A stretch of 21,743 bases of DNA, from assembly GCA_030040865.1 (NCBI GenBank), contig JASHSX010000015.1, positions 1-21,743 on the forward strand, written 5' to 3'. Of this stretch, positions 6,628 to 14,266 are shown piece by piece (position 1 is the stretch's first letter; the number at the start of each line of letters is the position of its first letter). The notes below the pieces were generated by a model that did no database searches, had not been told where the DNA came from, and saw nothing but the letters and a program-made list of their open reading frames with translations. The position numbers and the translations under genes are program-made. Source of the DNA: Thermoplasmata archaeon. GTDB lineage: Archaea > Thermoplasmatota > Thermoplasmata > Lutacidiplasmatales > UBA184.

Positions 6628-7767
6628 ATGCTCCCGATCCTCGCGGTCGTCGCGATCGCGATCGGGGCGGTCTTCGTCCTCCTGTATCAGGGGGTCGCGC
6701 TCCTGCTCGGCGCCCAGATGCCGAAGCTCGACCCGGCGCCGGCCGATGGGCTGCCGGTCGGCGGAACGACCGTCGGGGTCGTGATCGCCGCCCGCAACGA
6801 AGCGGAGGACCTCCCCGGAACGCTCGACGCCCTCCTCGCCCAGGAGTACCCGGCCCTCGACATCGTCGTCGTGGACGGCCGATCGACCGACGGGACCCGA
6901 GCCGTGATCGAGGCGCGGGCCCCGCGCGTCCGACGCGTGGAGGAGCCCCCGCTCCCCGCCGGCTGGATGGGAAAGAACTGGGCGTGCTGGAACGGCGCGT
7001 CCGCGGTCCGGGGCGACTGGCTCCTGTTCCTCGACGCCGACGTCCGCCTCTCGCCGGCCGCCATCCGCACCGTCCTCGCGTGGGCGCAGCGCGAGTCGGC
7101 CGACCTGGCCTCGGTCGGCGTCCGGATCGAGACGGTCGGGTTCTGGGAGCGGGTGGTGCTCCCGTTCTTCCTGCAGATCGCGCTCGTCTACTTCCGGGTC
7201 CCCCGGACGAACCGGCCCGCGTCGCGGGCCGCGTTCGCGAACGGCCAGTTCTGGACGACCCCCCGCGCGACGTACGAGCGCGTCGGTGGCCATGCGGCGG
7301 TCGCCGGCCGGGTGAACGAGGACGTCGCGATGGCCCGGAGGTACCGCGCCGCGGGTCTGCGGCTGCGCATCGCCTGGGCCCCCCAACTCGGGTGGACGCG
7401 GATGTACCGCGATCGCCACGAGATGTTCGAAGGGCTGCTCAAGAACACCCGGGATTCCGACTTCACCGGGCCCCGGGACGTGGCCCAGCTCGTCGCGCTC
7501 CTTGCCTTCTTCATCCTCCCGCTCGCCGTGCTCCCGGTGGGGCTCGCGACCGGCACCCCCTGGGTCGTCGGGATCGGGGTGCTCCTCTACGGAGCCCTCT
7601 TCGCGAAGCACGTCGTCTTCACGGCCGTCGTCCGGGGCGTCCCGGCGTACGGCCTCCTCTTCCTGCTCGCCGTCGGCTTCTATCTCGTCCTTTTCGCGAC
7701 CTCGCTCGTGGAGAAGCTGCGGAAACGTCCGGTCCGCTGGAAGGGCCGCGCCTATCCGGCGCGGTGA
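6628..7767 (+). CDS. Membrane-anchored family 2 glycosyltransferase (HpnB/CrtQ-like)
   Basis: 379 aa. A membrane helix occupies residues about 2-27, the GT-A catalytic domain about 48-275, and three hydrophobic segments close the protein (about 285-365), followed by a basic cytoplasmic tail. GT2 features are VIAARNEAEDLP (from about 53), the D136-A-D138 metal/nucleotide-sugar motif in LLFLDADV, GWMGKNWACWNGA (the GW-x-GK-x-x-A motif typical of HpnB and CrtQ-type enzymes), and NE231D232 as the probable acceptor-side base. Such proteins transfer a sugar from a nucleotide donor to a membrane lipid: hopanoid-associated, or diaponeurosporenoate in staphyloxanthin synthesis. The substrate here is unknown. 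The GT is followed 49 nt later by an aldehyde dehydrogenase on the same strand. It is divergent from hef. Confidence 0.82.
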   Translation: MLPILAVVAIAIGAVFVLLYQGVALLLGAQMPKLDPAPADGLPVGGTTVGVVIAARNEAEDLPGTLDALLAQEYPALDIVVVDGRSTDGTRAVIEARAPRVRRVEEPPLPAGWMGKNWACWNGASAVRGDWLLFLDADVRLSPAAIRTVLAWAQRESADLASVGVRIETVGFWERVVLPFFLQIALVYFRVPRTNRPASRAAFANGQFWTTPRATYERVGGHAAVAGRVNEDVAMARRYRAAGLRLRIAWAPQLGWTRMYRDRHEMFEGLLKNTRDSDFTGPRDVAQLVALLAFFILPLAVLPVGLATGTPWVVGIGVLLYGALFAKHVVFTAVVRGVPAYGLLFLLAVGFYLVLFATSLVEKLRKRPVRWKGRAYPAR

Positions 7768-7780
7768 GCCGGCTCCGAAC

Positions 7781-7789
7781 CGATAAGTG
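7781..7789 (+). promoter_or_regulatory. Weak TATA-like element of the aldehyde dehydrogenase gene
   Basis: CGATAAGTG is centred about 32 nt before the ATG at 7817, in the 49-nt gap after the glycosyltransferase. It suggests the dehydrogenase can be transcribed on its own; it is a poor match. Confidence 0.3.
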
Positions 7790-7816
7790 GTCGGACCGGC
7801 TCGCGCGGGCCGACCC

Positions 7817-9295
7817 ATGGCGGAGTCCTCCGAAGCGAACTACGACCTCTGGATCGGCGGGAAGGAGGTCCCGAGCTCGGCGGGCGAGCGTCGGACGCTC
7901 CTCGACCCTGCGACGAACCGGCCCCTCGCCTCCGCCTCCGCCGCCGGTGTCGACGACGCCCGGGCCGCGATGGAGGCGGCCGAGCGCGCCTTCCGCGAGT
8001 CCCCCTGGGCGGCCGACGACGGCGCCCGACGGGCACGGGCCCTCACGAAGCTCGCCGCGCTCCTCGAGGCCGACTCCGAGTCGTTCGCGCGGCTCGAGAC
8101 GCGCAACATGGGGAAGCCGCTGCGCGAGTCGCGGGGGGACGTCGCCTACGTCGTGCGGACGCTCGAGTACTTCTCCGGACTCGCGGACAAGGTCGAGGGC
8201 GAGACGATCCCGGTGCCCGGCCCGCGCCTCGACTACACGCTCCGCGAGCCGCTTGGGGTCACCGTCCACATCGCCCCGTGGAACTATCCGCTCCTCCTCT
8301 CCGTCCGCTCGATCGCGCCGGCGCTGGCGGCGGGCAACGCCGTGGTCCTGAAGCCCGCGAGCCTGACGCCGCTCACGGCGATCGCCTTCGCGCGGCTCGC
8401 GAAGACGGCCGGGGTGCCGGACGGCATCCTGAACGTGGTGACGGGGAGCGGGAGCACGGTCGGCGAGGCGCTCGTCGGCGATGCCCGGTGCCGCTCGGTC
8501 ACCTTCACGGGCAGTGGGGAGGCCGGCGCCCGGATCGCCGAGCTCGCCGCGCGGCGGTTCCTGCCCGTCACGCTCGAGCTCGGCGGAAAGGGGCCGGTGA
8601 TCGTCTTTCCGGACGCCGACCTCGATCGGGCCGTGAAGGGGATCGGCTACGGGATCTTCGGCAACGCCGGCCAGATGTGCTGGGCGGCCTCCCGACTGCT
8701 GGTCCACGAGAGCCTCCGCGGCCCGTTCCTGGAGAAGCTCTCGGGGATCGCCAACGGGCTCAAGCTCGGGCCGGGGACGCAGGACGGGGTCGAGATGGGA
8801 CCGCTCGTCTCCCGCGACCACCTGACGCACGTGATGGAGTACATCGACGACGCGCGGGACGGGGGCGCCACGGTCGTGGCCGGCGGAAGCCGCGCGACGG
8901 AGGCGCCCCTCGCCGACGGGAACTTCCTCCGGCCGACCGTCCTCGCGGACCTTGCGCCGACGGCGCGGGCCGGACGCGAGGAGATCTTCGGTCCGGTCCT
9001 GTCGGTCACCTCGTTCGCCGAACCGGAGGAGGCGATCCGTGCGGCGAACGACACTCCCTACGGGCTCCTCGCCGCGGTGTGGACACGCGACCTCGGCACC
9101 GCGCACTCCGTCGCCCGCCGGCTCGAGTCGGGGATGGTCGTCGTGAACGAGGCCCCGACGACGTACCCGCAGTCCCCGTTCTCGGGCGTCAAGGCGAGCG
9201 GGGTCGGATTCGAACAGGGGCGGCGTGCGATCGAGACCTACTCGCGCGCGAAGAACGTCCTCGTGAACCTGGGCGCTCCCCGGAAGCGCGGGTAG
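7817..9295 (+). CDS. NAD(P)-dependent aldehyde dehydrogenase
   Basis: 492 aa from the ATG at 7817; a GTG 30 nt further upstream is in frame but sits inside the promoter region and would add a non-conserved leader. The catalytic set is complete: Asn156 in APWNYPLL, Glu254 in LELGGKGP, and the nucleophile Cys288 in GQMCWAA. The cofactor-binding segment VVLKPASLTPLTA and the FTGSGEAG loop are also present. The family oxidises aldehydes to carboxylic acids through a thiohemiacetal. The overall sequence is of the betaine-aldehyde/aryl-aldehyde branch (VKASGVGFEQG near the C-terminus), but the substrate cannot be deduced. Its position next to a CrtQ/HpnB-like glycosyltransferase may be meaningful, since in staphyloxanthin synthesis a dehydrogenase makes the carboxylate that the glycosyltransferase then esterifies. 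This is a hypothesis only. Confidence 0.92.
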   Translation: MAESSEANYDLWIGGKEVPSSAGERRTLLDPATNRPLASASAAGVDDARAAMEAAERAFRESPWAADDGARRARALTKLAALLEADSESFARLETRNMGKPLRESRGDVAYVVRTLEYFSGLADKVEGETIPVPGPRLDYTLREPLGVTVHIAPWNYPLLLSVRSIAPALAAGNAVVLKPASLTPLTAIAFARLAKTAGVPDGILNVVTGSGSTVGEALVGDARCRSVTFTGSGEAGARIAELAARRFLPVTLELGGKGPVIVFPDADLDRAVKGIGYGIFGNAGQMCWAASRLLVHESLRGPFLEKLSGIANGLKLGPGTQDGVEMGPLVSRDHLTHVMEYIDDARDGGATVVAGGSRATEAPLADGNFLRPTVLADLAPTARAGREEIFGPVLSVTSFAEPEEAIRAANDTPYGLLAAVWTRDLGTAHSVARRLESGMVVVNEAPTTYPQSPFSGVKASGVGFEQGRRAIETYSRAKNVLVNLGAPRKRG

Positions 9296-9319
9296 CGACG
9301 CGCTCCCGGTTCGTACGAA

Positions 9320-9330
9320 ACCCCAAAAGG
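9320..9330 (+). promoter_or_regulatory. Possible TATA-like element of the zinc-ribbon membrane protein gene
   Basis: ACCCCAAAAGG, centred about 24 nt before the GTG at 9350, is the only A-rich island in the gap. Weak. Confidence 0.25.
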
Positions 9331-9349
9331 CGCCGGTCCGGCTGGGCCG

Positions 9350-9982
9350 GTGCCCGTGACCGATCCCCCACCGTCTCCCGCCGCCTGGGGCGCGTGCCGG
9401 TTCTGCGGCGTCGCGGTCCCGCCCGGCTCCCCCACGTGCACGATCTGCGGGGAGAAGGCGCCCCTCTCGGCCACCGAGATCCCGACGGCGCCGAAGAAGG
9501 TGCGCCGCCGCCTCTTCATGACCGGAGCGTTCCGAACGGTCATCGTCGTCGGCGTCATCGTCGCCCTCGCCTACGCGATGATCTCGGCGGTCCTCACCGG
9601 TCCCCCCGTGGCGGCCGACCCGCTCACGACGTCCGGGATGTACGTCCTCGGCCCCGGGAACACGACCGTGATCTCGGGCGAGATCACGGGCGGCGACTAC
9701 GTGATCGGCAACTACTCGGCGGTGAACCCTCCGGGCGTGAACGTGACGCTCGTCGTCTACAACTCCACCCAGTGGACCACGGTCATCACGGGCGGCCTGC
9801 CCGGGACCCCGCAGTGGTCGGCGAGTCCGGGGTCCGCGGTGCGGATCATCTACTCCGCGCCGGTGACCGACACGTTCTACTTCGTCTTCGGCAACCCGTA
9901 CCCGACCTGGAGCCACATCACGATCGACGTGTACATCGTGACGGAGTACGAGTCGAACTCCGCCGACGATGGGTTCGGTTAG
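9350..9982 (+). CDS. Zinc-ribbon, single-pass membrane protein with extracytoplasmic beta domain
   Basis: 210 aa; I do not recognise a named family. Residues 16-33 form a C-x2-C-x10-C-x2-C zinc ribbon (C16, C19, C30, C33) on the cytoplasmic side. A basic stretch (KKVRRR, 49-54) and a hydrophobic helix (about 63-82) follow, so the rest lies outside the cell. The outer domain (83-210) is rich in Val, Thr and Tyr strands and contains four N-x-S/T sequons (GNTT, GNYS, NVT, YNST), suggesting archaeal N-glycosylation. The segment TFYFVFGNPYP followed by ITIDVYI resembles the last strands of small GOLD-like or emp24-like beta-sandwiches, which is weak. The start is GTG at 9350; a second GTG two codons later is equally possible. 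The gene ends exactly where convergent kptA ends, with no spacer. Confidence 0.7.
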   Translation: MPVTDPPPSPAAWGACRFCGVAVPPGSPTCTICGEKAPLSATEIPTAPKKVRRRLFMTGAFRTVIVVGVIVALAYAMISAVLTGPPVAADPLTTSGMYVLGPGNTTVISGEITGGDYVIGNYSAVNPPGVNVTLVVYNSTQWTTVITGGLPGTPQWSASPGSAVRIIYSAPVTDTFYFVFGNPYPTWSHITIDVYIVTEYESNSADDGFG

Positions 9983-10654
9983 TCAGTCCGAACCGTCCGG
10001 AGGCGCCGCGGCGGCCGGCGCACCCTCGAGGCGGCGGAGGAACTCCGCCGGAACCGCGTCGGTCAGGTAGACCGTCTTCCCCGCCTGCATGATCACGATC
10101 CCCGCCCCGCGCGCCCCGGTCGTGTCGACCTCGAGGATCACGGGCTCGGGGGTCCGCACCGCACCGGCGGCGCGGGCGTCCTCGGCGGTCTTCGACAGGT
10201 GGACCCGCTTGCGGTCCGACGGCCGGAGCCCGACCTCGAGGACGATCGCGGCCTCCTCGGGCGTGACCGGGTAGTACAGGTGTTCCGGGACGTTCTCGGT
10301 CGGGAGGTCGAGCGTGACCTCGACCGTGTGGCCGTAGGTGGCGCGAATGCGGTCGTCCCGCACTTCGTAGCGGCCCTTCGCGTCGGTCTCGGCGATCGCG
10401 ACCAGGTGCGCCACCCGAAGCCAATGGTACGCCGGGTGCTTCTGGGAGACCGCACGGACGATCTGCGGCAGGGAGACCCAGCCGTTCGGGTCCATCGTGA
10501 GCTGGTAGCGGTCGGGGAAGTGGCGAAGGATGCCGGTGAGGACACGCCCCAGGTGGTCCAGCTCCCGGTCGTTCATCAGGAACCGACCGGGCTGTCCGCA
10601 GACCGGGCAGTTTTCGGCCCGGAAGTACCCGTGCTGCGAGCACTCCTTGAGCAT
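9983..10654 (-). CDS. kptA: RNA 2'-phosphotransferase Tpt1/KptA with N-terminal zinc ribbon
   Basis: 223 aa. Residues 5-19 form a C-x2-H-x7-C-x2-C zinc-binding knuckle. The Tpt1 core follows: LGRVLTGILRHFP (35-47, Arg44-His45), NGWVSL (57-62), RIRATYGHT (102-110, containing the conserved RA-x-x-GH), LYYPVT (126-131) and KRVHLS (149-154). The family transfers an internal RNA 2'-phosphate to NAD+, giving ADP-ribose 1'',2''-cyclic phosphate and nicotinamide. In eukaryotes this finishes tRNA splicing; in archaea the natural substrate is unclear, because archaeal tRNA ligation does not leave a 2'-phosphate, and capping or ADP-ribosylation roles have been proposed. It lies 15 nt after rpoL and is probably co-transcribed with it. 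The last 25 residues are Ala/Pro-rich and variable. Confidence 0.88.
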   Translation of the reverse strand: MLKECSQHGYFRAENCPVCGQPGRFLMNDRELDHLGRVLTGILRHFPDRYQLTMDPNGWVSLPQIVRAVSQKHPAYHWLRVAHLVAIAETDAKGRYEVRDDRIRATYGHTVEVTLDLPTENVPEHLYYPVTPEEAAIVLEVGLRPSDRKRVHLSKTAEDARAAGAVRTPEPVILEVDTTGARGAGIVIMQAGKTVYLTDAVPAEFLRRLEGAPAAAAPPDGSD

Positions 10655-10669
10655 CGGCGTCGCGCCCCG

Positions 10670-10957
10670 TCAGGCCTTGATCTTGTCGGCCTTCTTCTCG
10701 AAGTCCGAGAGCAGGTCGGTGTAGAGGTCCGTGAGGTCCTTCAGCACGCGCTTGAGGACCTGCTGGGGCTTCTCGCCCTTCGTCCGCACCGTGAGCGTGG
10801 GCCGGTCGAGGTACGGGTGCCCCAGGAAATAGCGGGCCTCGACGACCTTCTCCTCCTTCTGGAGGGCCTCGACGAGCGGGATCAGGAGGGTCTCCTCGCC
10901 CTTCGGGAACTCCACCTTGAGGAAGTCGTGCTCCTTCTCGACGACGCGCAGCTCCAT
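10670..10957 (-). CDS. rpoL: DNA-directed RNA polymerase subunit L (Rpo11)
   Basis: 95 aa, the normal length for archaeal Rpo11/RpoL. Typical features are the N-terminal strand MELRVVEKEHDFLKVEF, the HTLL-region equivalent GEETLLIPLVEAL, the FLGHPYLDRPTLTVRT block with the conserved HP, and a long C-terminal helix (VLKRVLKDLTDLYTDLL). RpoL pairs with RpoD (Rpo3) to form the alpha-like assembly platform of RNA polymerase. It is the first gene of a probable two-gene unit with kptA. A TTAAG-containing element about 38 nt upstream is the likely promoter. Confidence 0.95.
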   Translation of the reverse strand: MELRVVEKEHDFLKVEFPKGEETLLIPLVEALQKEEKVVEARYFLGHPYLDRPTLTVRTKGEKPQQVLKRVLKDLTDLYTDLLSDFEKKADKIKA

Positions 10958-10989
10958 CGGGGACCGGGAGACGGCCCACCGAAGCTCGG

Positions 10990-10999
10990 TTCTTAAGCG
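10990..10999 (-). promoter_or_regulatory. TATA-like element of rpoL-kptA
   Basis: The minus strand reads CGCTTAAGAA, centred about 38 nt before the rpoL ATG; transcription would start about 10 nt before the ATG. CTTAAG is palindromic. Confidence 0.35.
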
Positions 11000-11052
11000 T
11001 GGCGGCGAACCGGGGTCGCTTTACCTCGAGGACGACCGCGTTTCCGACGCAC

Positions 11053-11059
11053 CTATATC
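11053..11059 (+). promoter_or_regulatory. TATA box of purD
   Basis: CTATATC is centred 30 nt before the purD ATG at 11086. It fits a leaderless archaeal promoter and supports this start over an upstream GTG-type extension. Confidence 0.6.
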
Positions 11060-11085
11060 CGCGCCCGTCTCCCCGGACCCGGCGT

Positions 11086-12492
11086 ATGCGGTTCCTGGTC
11101 GTCGGCGGCGGGGCTCGCGAGCATGCGATCGCCGCGACCCTCGTCCGCGCCGGCGCCGAGATCATCGTCGCGAGCGCGAACGCGAACCCCGGGCTCGAAC
11201 GCCTCGCCCGCGCGTCGCGACGCCTCGACCCGACCGAGCCCACGGGGGTCGTCGCACTCGCCCGCGCCGAGTCGGTCGACGTCGCGGTGATCGGTCCCGA
11301 AGCTCCGCTCGCCGCGGGGGTCGCGGACGCGCTGCGCGCGGCCGAGGTCCCGACCGTGGGCCCGTCGCAGGCGGCCGCCCGCATCGAGTCGTCGAAGCTG
11401 TACTGCCGCGAACTCCTCGCACGAGCCGGGATCGACGCCCAGCCCGCGTGGTCCGCCCCCGCCTCAATCGAGGAGGTCGAATCCGCGGTCGCCCGGTTCC
11501 CGGGGCCGTTCGTCGTGAAGCCGAGCGGTCTCACCGCCGGCAAGGGCGTCTGGGTCCAGGGGTCCGACTTCACCGACCCCAAGGAGGGCGCGATCTACGC
11601 GAAGTCGATCCTCGTCCAGGGCGGACGCGTCCTGCTCGAGGAGAAGCTCGACGGCGAGGAGTTCAGCCAGATGGCGTTCGTCACCGACTCGGGCGTCTAC
11701 CCGATGCCGACGGTGCAGGACTTCAAGCGGGCGCGGGAAGGGGACCAGGGCGGCAACACCGGCGGCATGGGGTCGTACTCGCAGCGCGACCACCTGCTGC
11801 CGTTCCTCTCGTCGGCCGACCGGGACCGCGCCCTCGAGGTGCTCGCCCGGACCCGCGAAGCCCTCGCGCAGGACGGGAACCCGTTCCGCGGGATCCTCTA
11901 CGGAGGGTTCATGCTGACGGCCCGCGGCCCAGTGCTGCTCGAGTTCAACGCCCGGTTCGGCGATCCCGAAGGGATCAACGCGCTCACGCTCTACGAGGAG
12001 GGGGACTTCGCCGAACTCCTCTTGGGAGTGGCGGACGGTCGGGTCGACCCGAACCTCCTCTCGTTCCGCCTCCGCGCGACGGTCCTCAAGTACCTCGTCC
12101 CGCCCGGTTACGGCGACCGCCCTCAGCCGGGCGGCCTCCTGTTCCTCGACGTCGAGGCGATCGAGGCGACCGGCGTGCACGTCTTCTTTGGGAGCGTCGA
12201 CGCCGCGGGGCCGGGGACCGTGAAGCTCGGCTCCTCCCGAGGGGTCGCGCTCGTCGGCGAGGCGAGCGCGATCCACGAGGCCGGGGCGCGCGTCGAGTCC
12301 GCCCTCCGGTTCGTGAAGGGCGACTACTACGTCCGCCACGACATCGGCACGAAGGAGGACCTGGCCCGTCGCTGGGAGCATCTGCGCCGGCTGCGCGCGC
12401 CCGGCGCGAAACCGTCGCCGATCCCGCTCAGCGTCGCGCCGCCCGAGGCGGCCCCGTCGAGCGCGGCGCCGCCCGACCGTCTCCTCGGCTGA
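11086..12492 (+). CDS. purD: Phosphoribosylamine-glycine ligase (GARS)
   Basis: 468 aa. The N-terminal GGGAREHA motif (7-14), the VGPSQAAARIESSK region, the ATP-grasp block PFVVKPSGLTAGKGVWV, the VQDFKRAREGDQGGNTGGMGSYS substrate loop and the metal-binding LEFNARFGDPE are all characteristic of PurD. The enzyme condenses 5-phosphoribosylamine with glycine using ATP, the second step of purine synthesis. The open frame extends 29 codons upstream, but the TATA box lies inside that stretch and the conserved MRFLVVGGG start favours the ATG at 11086. The C-terminal 35 residues or so (PGAKPSPIPLSVAPPEAAPS and beyond) form a Pro/Ala-rich tail longer than in typical PurD (about 430 aa). No other purine genes are nearby. 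Confidence 0.95.
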   Translation: MRFLVVGGGAREHAIAATLVRAGAEIIVASANANPGLERLARASRRLDPTEPTGVVALARAESVDVAVIGPEAPLAAGVADALRAAEVPTVGPSQAAARIESSKLYCRELLARAGIDAQPAWSAPASIEEVESAVARFPGPFVVKPSGLTAGKGVWVQGSDFTDPKEGAIYAKSILVQGGRVLLEEKLDGEEFSQMAFVTDSGVYPMPTVQDFKRAREGDQGGNTGGMGSYSQRDHLLPFLSSADRDRALEVLARTREALAQDGNPFRGILYGGFMLTARGPVLLEFNARFGDPEGINALTLYEEGDFAELLLGVADGRVDPNLLSFRLRATVLKYLVPPGYGDRPQPGGLLFLDVEAIEATGVHVFFGSVDAAGPGTVKLGSSRGVALVGEASAIHEAGARVESALRFVKGDYYVRHDIGTKEDLARRWEHLRRLRAPGAKPSPIPLSVAPPEAAPSSAAPPDRLLG

Positions 12493-12503
12493 GGAAAAGT
12501 CGT

Positions 12504-12510
12504 CATATAC
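12504..12510 (+). promoter_or_regulatory. TATA box of the tfs-asnS unit
   Basis: CATATAC, centred 30 nt before the tfs ATG at 12537 in a 44-nt gap after purD. Confidence 0.6.
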
Positions 12511-12536
12511 GGTGCGCCCGGTGACGCCGTCTCCCG

Positions 12537-12845
12537 ATGTTCTGTCCGAACTGTAAGCGTCTCATGCGCCCCGACCGCGCGGCCGGGGTCTGGCGGTGCG
12601 CCGCCTGCGGCACCACCGTGCCGCTGGGCCGCGGCGTCGAGGTCGGTCGGTCGACGCCGAAGGCCCGCTCGGTGGAGGTCGTCGACGGCAAGGTGCAGAC
12701 GCTCCCGAAGACCGAGGAGCTGTGTCCCAAGTGCGGGAACAACGAGGCGTACTGGGTGCTCCGCCAGACCCGCGGATCCGACGAGCCCGAGACCCGCATC
12801 TTCGAGTGCACGAAGTGCGGGGCGAAGTGGCGAGAGTACCAGTGA
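12537..12845 (+). CDS. tfs: Transcription factor S (TFIIS-like RNA cleavage factor)
   Basis: 102 aa with two zinc ribbons: C3-x2-C6 with C21-x2-C24, and C63-x2-C66 with C91-x2-C94. The acidic Asp82-Glu83 pair in TRGSDEPETRIFECTKCG is the catalytic hairpin that reaches the polymerase active site and stimulates cleavage of backtracked RNA, and it is intact. Size and motifs are those of archaeal TFS rather than the polymerase subunit Rpb9, which lacks the DE pair. The TGA stop overlaps the GTG start of asnS, so the two are translationally coupled. Confidence 0.95.
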   Translation: MFCPNCKRLMRPDRAAGVWRCAACGTTVPLGRGVEVGRSTPKARSVEVVDGKVQTLPKTEELCPKCGNNEAYWVLRQTRGSDEPETRIFECTKCGAKWREYQ

Positions 12846-14146
12846 GCGGCCCCGCCTTCGACCCGGTCGCCCGCGCGTTCCAGCCCGACGCCGTGGGCCA
12901 GAGCGTCCGGTTGCACGGCTGGGTCCTCCGCTCGCGCTCGAGCGGCGGCATCCTGTTCCTCGTCCTGCGGGACCGGACGGGGGCGGTGCAGGTGACGGCC
13001 CGCAAGGACGCCCTCGGCGACGCCGCGTTCGCGGCGGCCGAGCACGTGCAGAACGAGGGGTCGGTCGAGATCGAAGGTGCGGTCGCGGACGACCCCCGCG
13101 CGCCCCAGGGCCGGGAGGTGCGCGCCCGGGCGATCACCGTGCTCGACGCCGGCCTCCCGTTCCCGATCGGGTCCGACCAGACCGAGGAGTTCCTCCTCGA
13201 CCGGCGGCATCTCGCGATCCGGACGCAGGAGAACGTCGCGATCTTCCGCGTGAAGGCGGAGGTCCTCCGGGCGTTCCGCGCGTTCATGGAGGCGGAGGAC
13301 GTCCTCGAGATGACGCCACCGATCCTCAGCGGGAACGCCGCCGAGGGCGGCGCCGAGGCGTTCCAGATCGATTACTTCGGTCGCCCCGGCTACCTCGGCC
13401 AGACCGCCCAGCTCTACCTCGAGGCGCTCCTGTTCCCGAACGAGCGCGTCTACGCGATCACGCCGTCGTTCCGCGCGGAGAAATCCCGGACGCCGCGGCA
13501 CATCACCGAGTTCCAGCACCTCGAGGCCGAGCTCGCGTGGTGCGATCTCGACGGCCTGCTCGCGTTCATCGAGCGGATGTGGATCTCCGTCTGCCGGAGC
13601 GTCGCGGACACTCGGCCGAAGGAGCTCGCGGAGCTCGGTCGCCCGCCGGAGGAGCTGCGCGCGTTCACCGCGCCGTTCCCGCGGATCCGCTACGCGGAGG
13701 CGATCGAGCGGCTCGCCCGCCAGGGCCTGCCCGTCGCGTGGGGCAGCGACCTCGGGGCCGCGGAGGAGCGGGCCCTGACGCTCGAGTCCGCCGCGCCCGT
13801 CTTCCTCACGCATTTCCCGCGCGAGCTGAAGGCGTTCTACATGCTCCGATCGACCGACGACCCCCGGACCGTCGAGGCGGCGGACCTGCTCGGGCCCGAG
13901 GGGTACGGAGAGATCGTGGGCGCGTCGTGCCGCGAGACGAACATCGACCACCTCGTGGAGCGGCTGCGCGAGATGCACGTCGACCCGGCGGGCTACGAGT
14001 GGTACCTCGACCTGCGTCGCCACGGCAACGTCCCCCACGCCGGCTTCGGCATCGGTATCGAGCGGTTGATGCGCTGGATGCTTCGGCGCACGCACATCCG
14101 GGAGACGACGCCGTTCCCGCGCACCCCGTCGCGCCACACGCCGTAG
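12842..14146 (+). CDS. asnS: Asparagine-tRNA ligase (AsnRS)
   Basis: 434 aa from the GTG at 12842, which overlaps the tfs stop (GTGA). The N-terminal OB fold (about 20-105) binds the anticodon. The class II catalytic domain shows a motif 1 region (FRAFMEAEDVLEMTPPIL), an EGGAEAFQIDYFGRPGYLGQ block, motif 2 F210-R-A-E-K-S-R-T217 followed by PRHITEFQHLEAEL, and motif 3 GFGIGIERLMRW (401-412). The PEGYGEIVGASCRETNIDHL and YEWYLDLRRHGNVPHAGF blocks match archaeal AsnRS such as that of Pyrococcus rather than AspRS. The enzyme charges tRNA-Asn directly, so this lineage probably does not depend wholly on the amidotransferase route for Asn-tRNA. Pairing with tfs in one operon links transcription and translation factors. 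Confidence 0.93.
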   Translation: MSGPAFDPVARAFQPDAVGQSVRLHGWVLRSRSSGGILFLVLRDRTGAVQVTARKDALGDAAFAAAEHVQNEGSVEIEGAVADDPRAPQGREVRARAITVLDAGLPFPIGSDQTEEFLLDRRHLAIRTQENVAIFRVKAEVLRAFRAFMEAEDVLEMTPPILSGNAAEGGAEAFQIDYFGRPGYLGQTAQLYLEALLFPNERVYAITPSFRAEKSRTPRHITEFQHLEAELAWCDLDGLLAFIERMWISVCRSVADTRPKELAELGRPPEELRAFTAPFPRIRYAEAIERLARQGLPVAWGSDLGAAEERALTLESAAPVFLTHFPRELKAFYMLRSTDDPRTVEAADLLGPEGYGEIVGASCRETNIDHLVERLREMHVDPAGYEWYLDLRRHGNVPHAGFGIGIERLMRWMLRRTHIRETTPFPRTPSRHTP

Positions 14147-14266
14147 TCGACCGGCCTCGCGCGACGGCAAGATTCAAGAAGAGAGTCGGCTGTCGCCGCC
14201 TCGCTCCCGGGCCGGAGAACGTCGGGTCAGTGCCAGCGGTGGGATCGGACCGGGTGGGCGGATCGG

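Noticed and set aside
7619..9916. 765-codon minus-strand open frame opposite the aldehyde dehydrogenase.
   Set aside because: Low-complexity Arg/Gly/Asp-rich translation without a domain, crossing several real plus-strand genes that have intact catalytic motifs.
14147..14266. Possible small RNA in the asnS-GNAT gap.
   Set aside because: No cloverleaf, C/D box pair, or convincing hairpin with a promoter was found; the gap is short.
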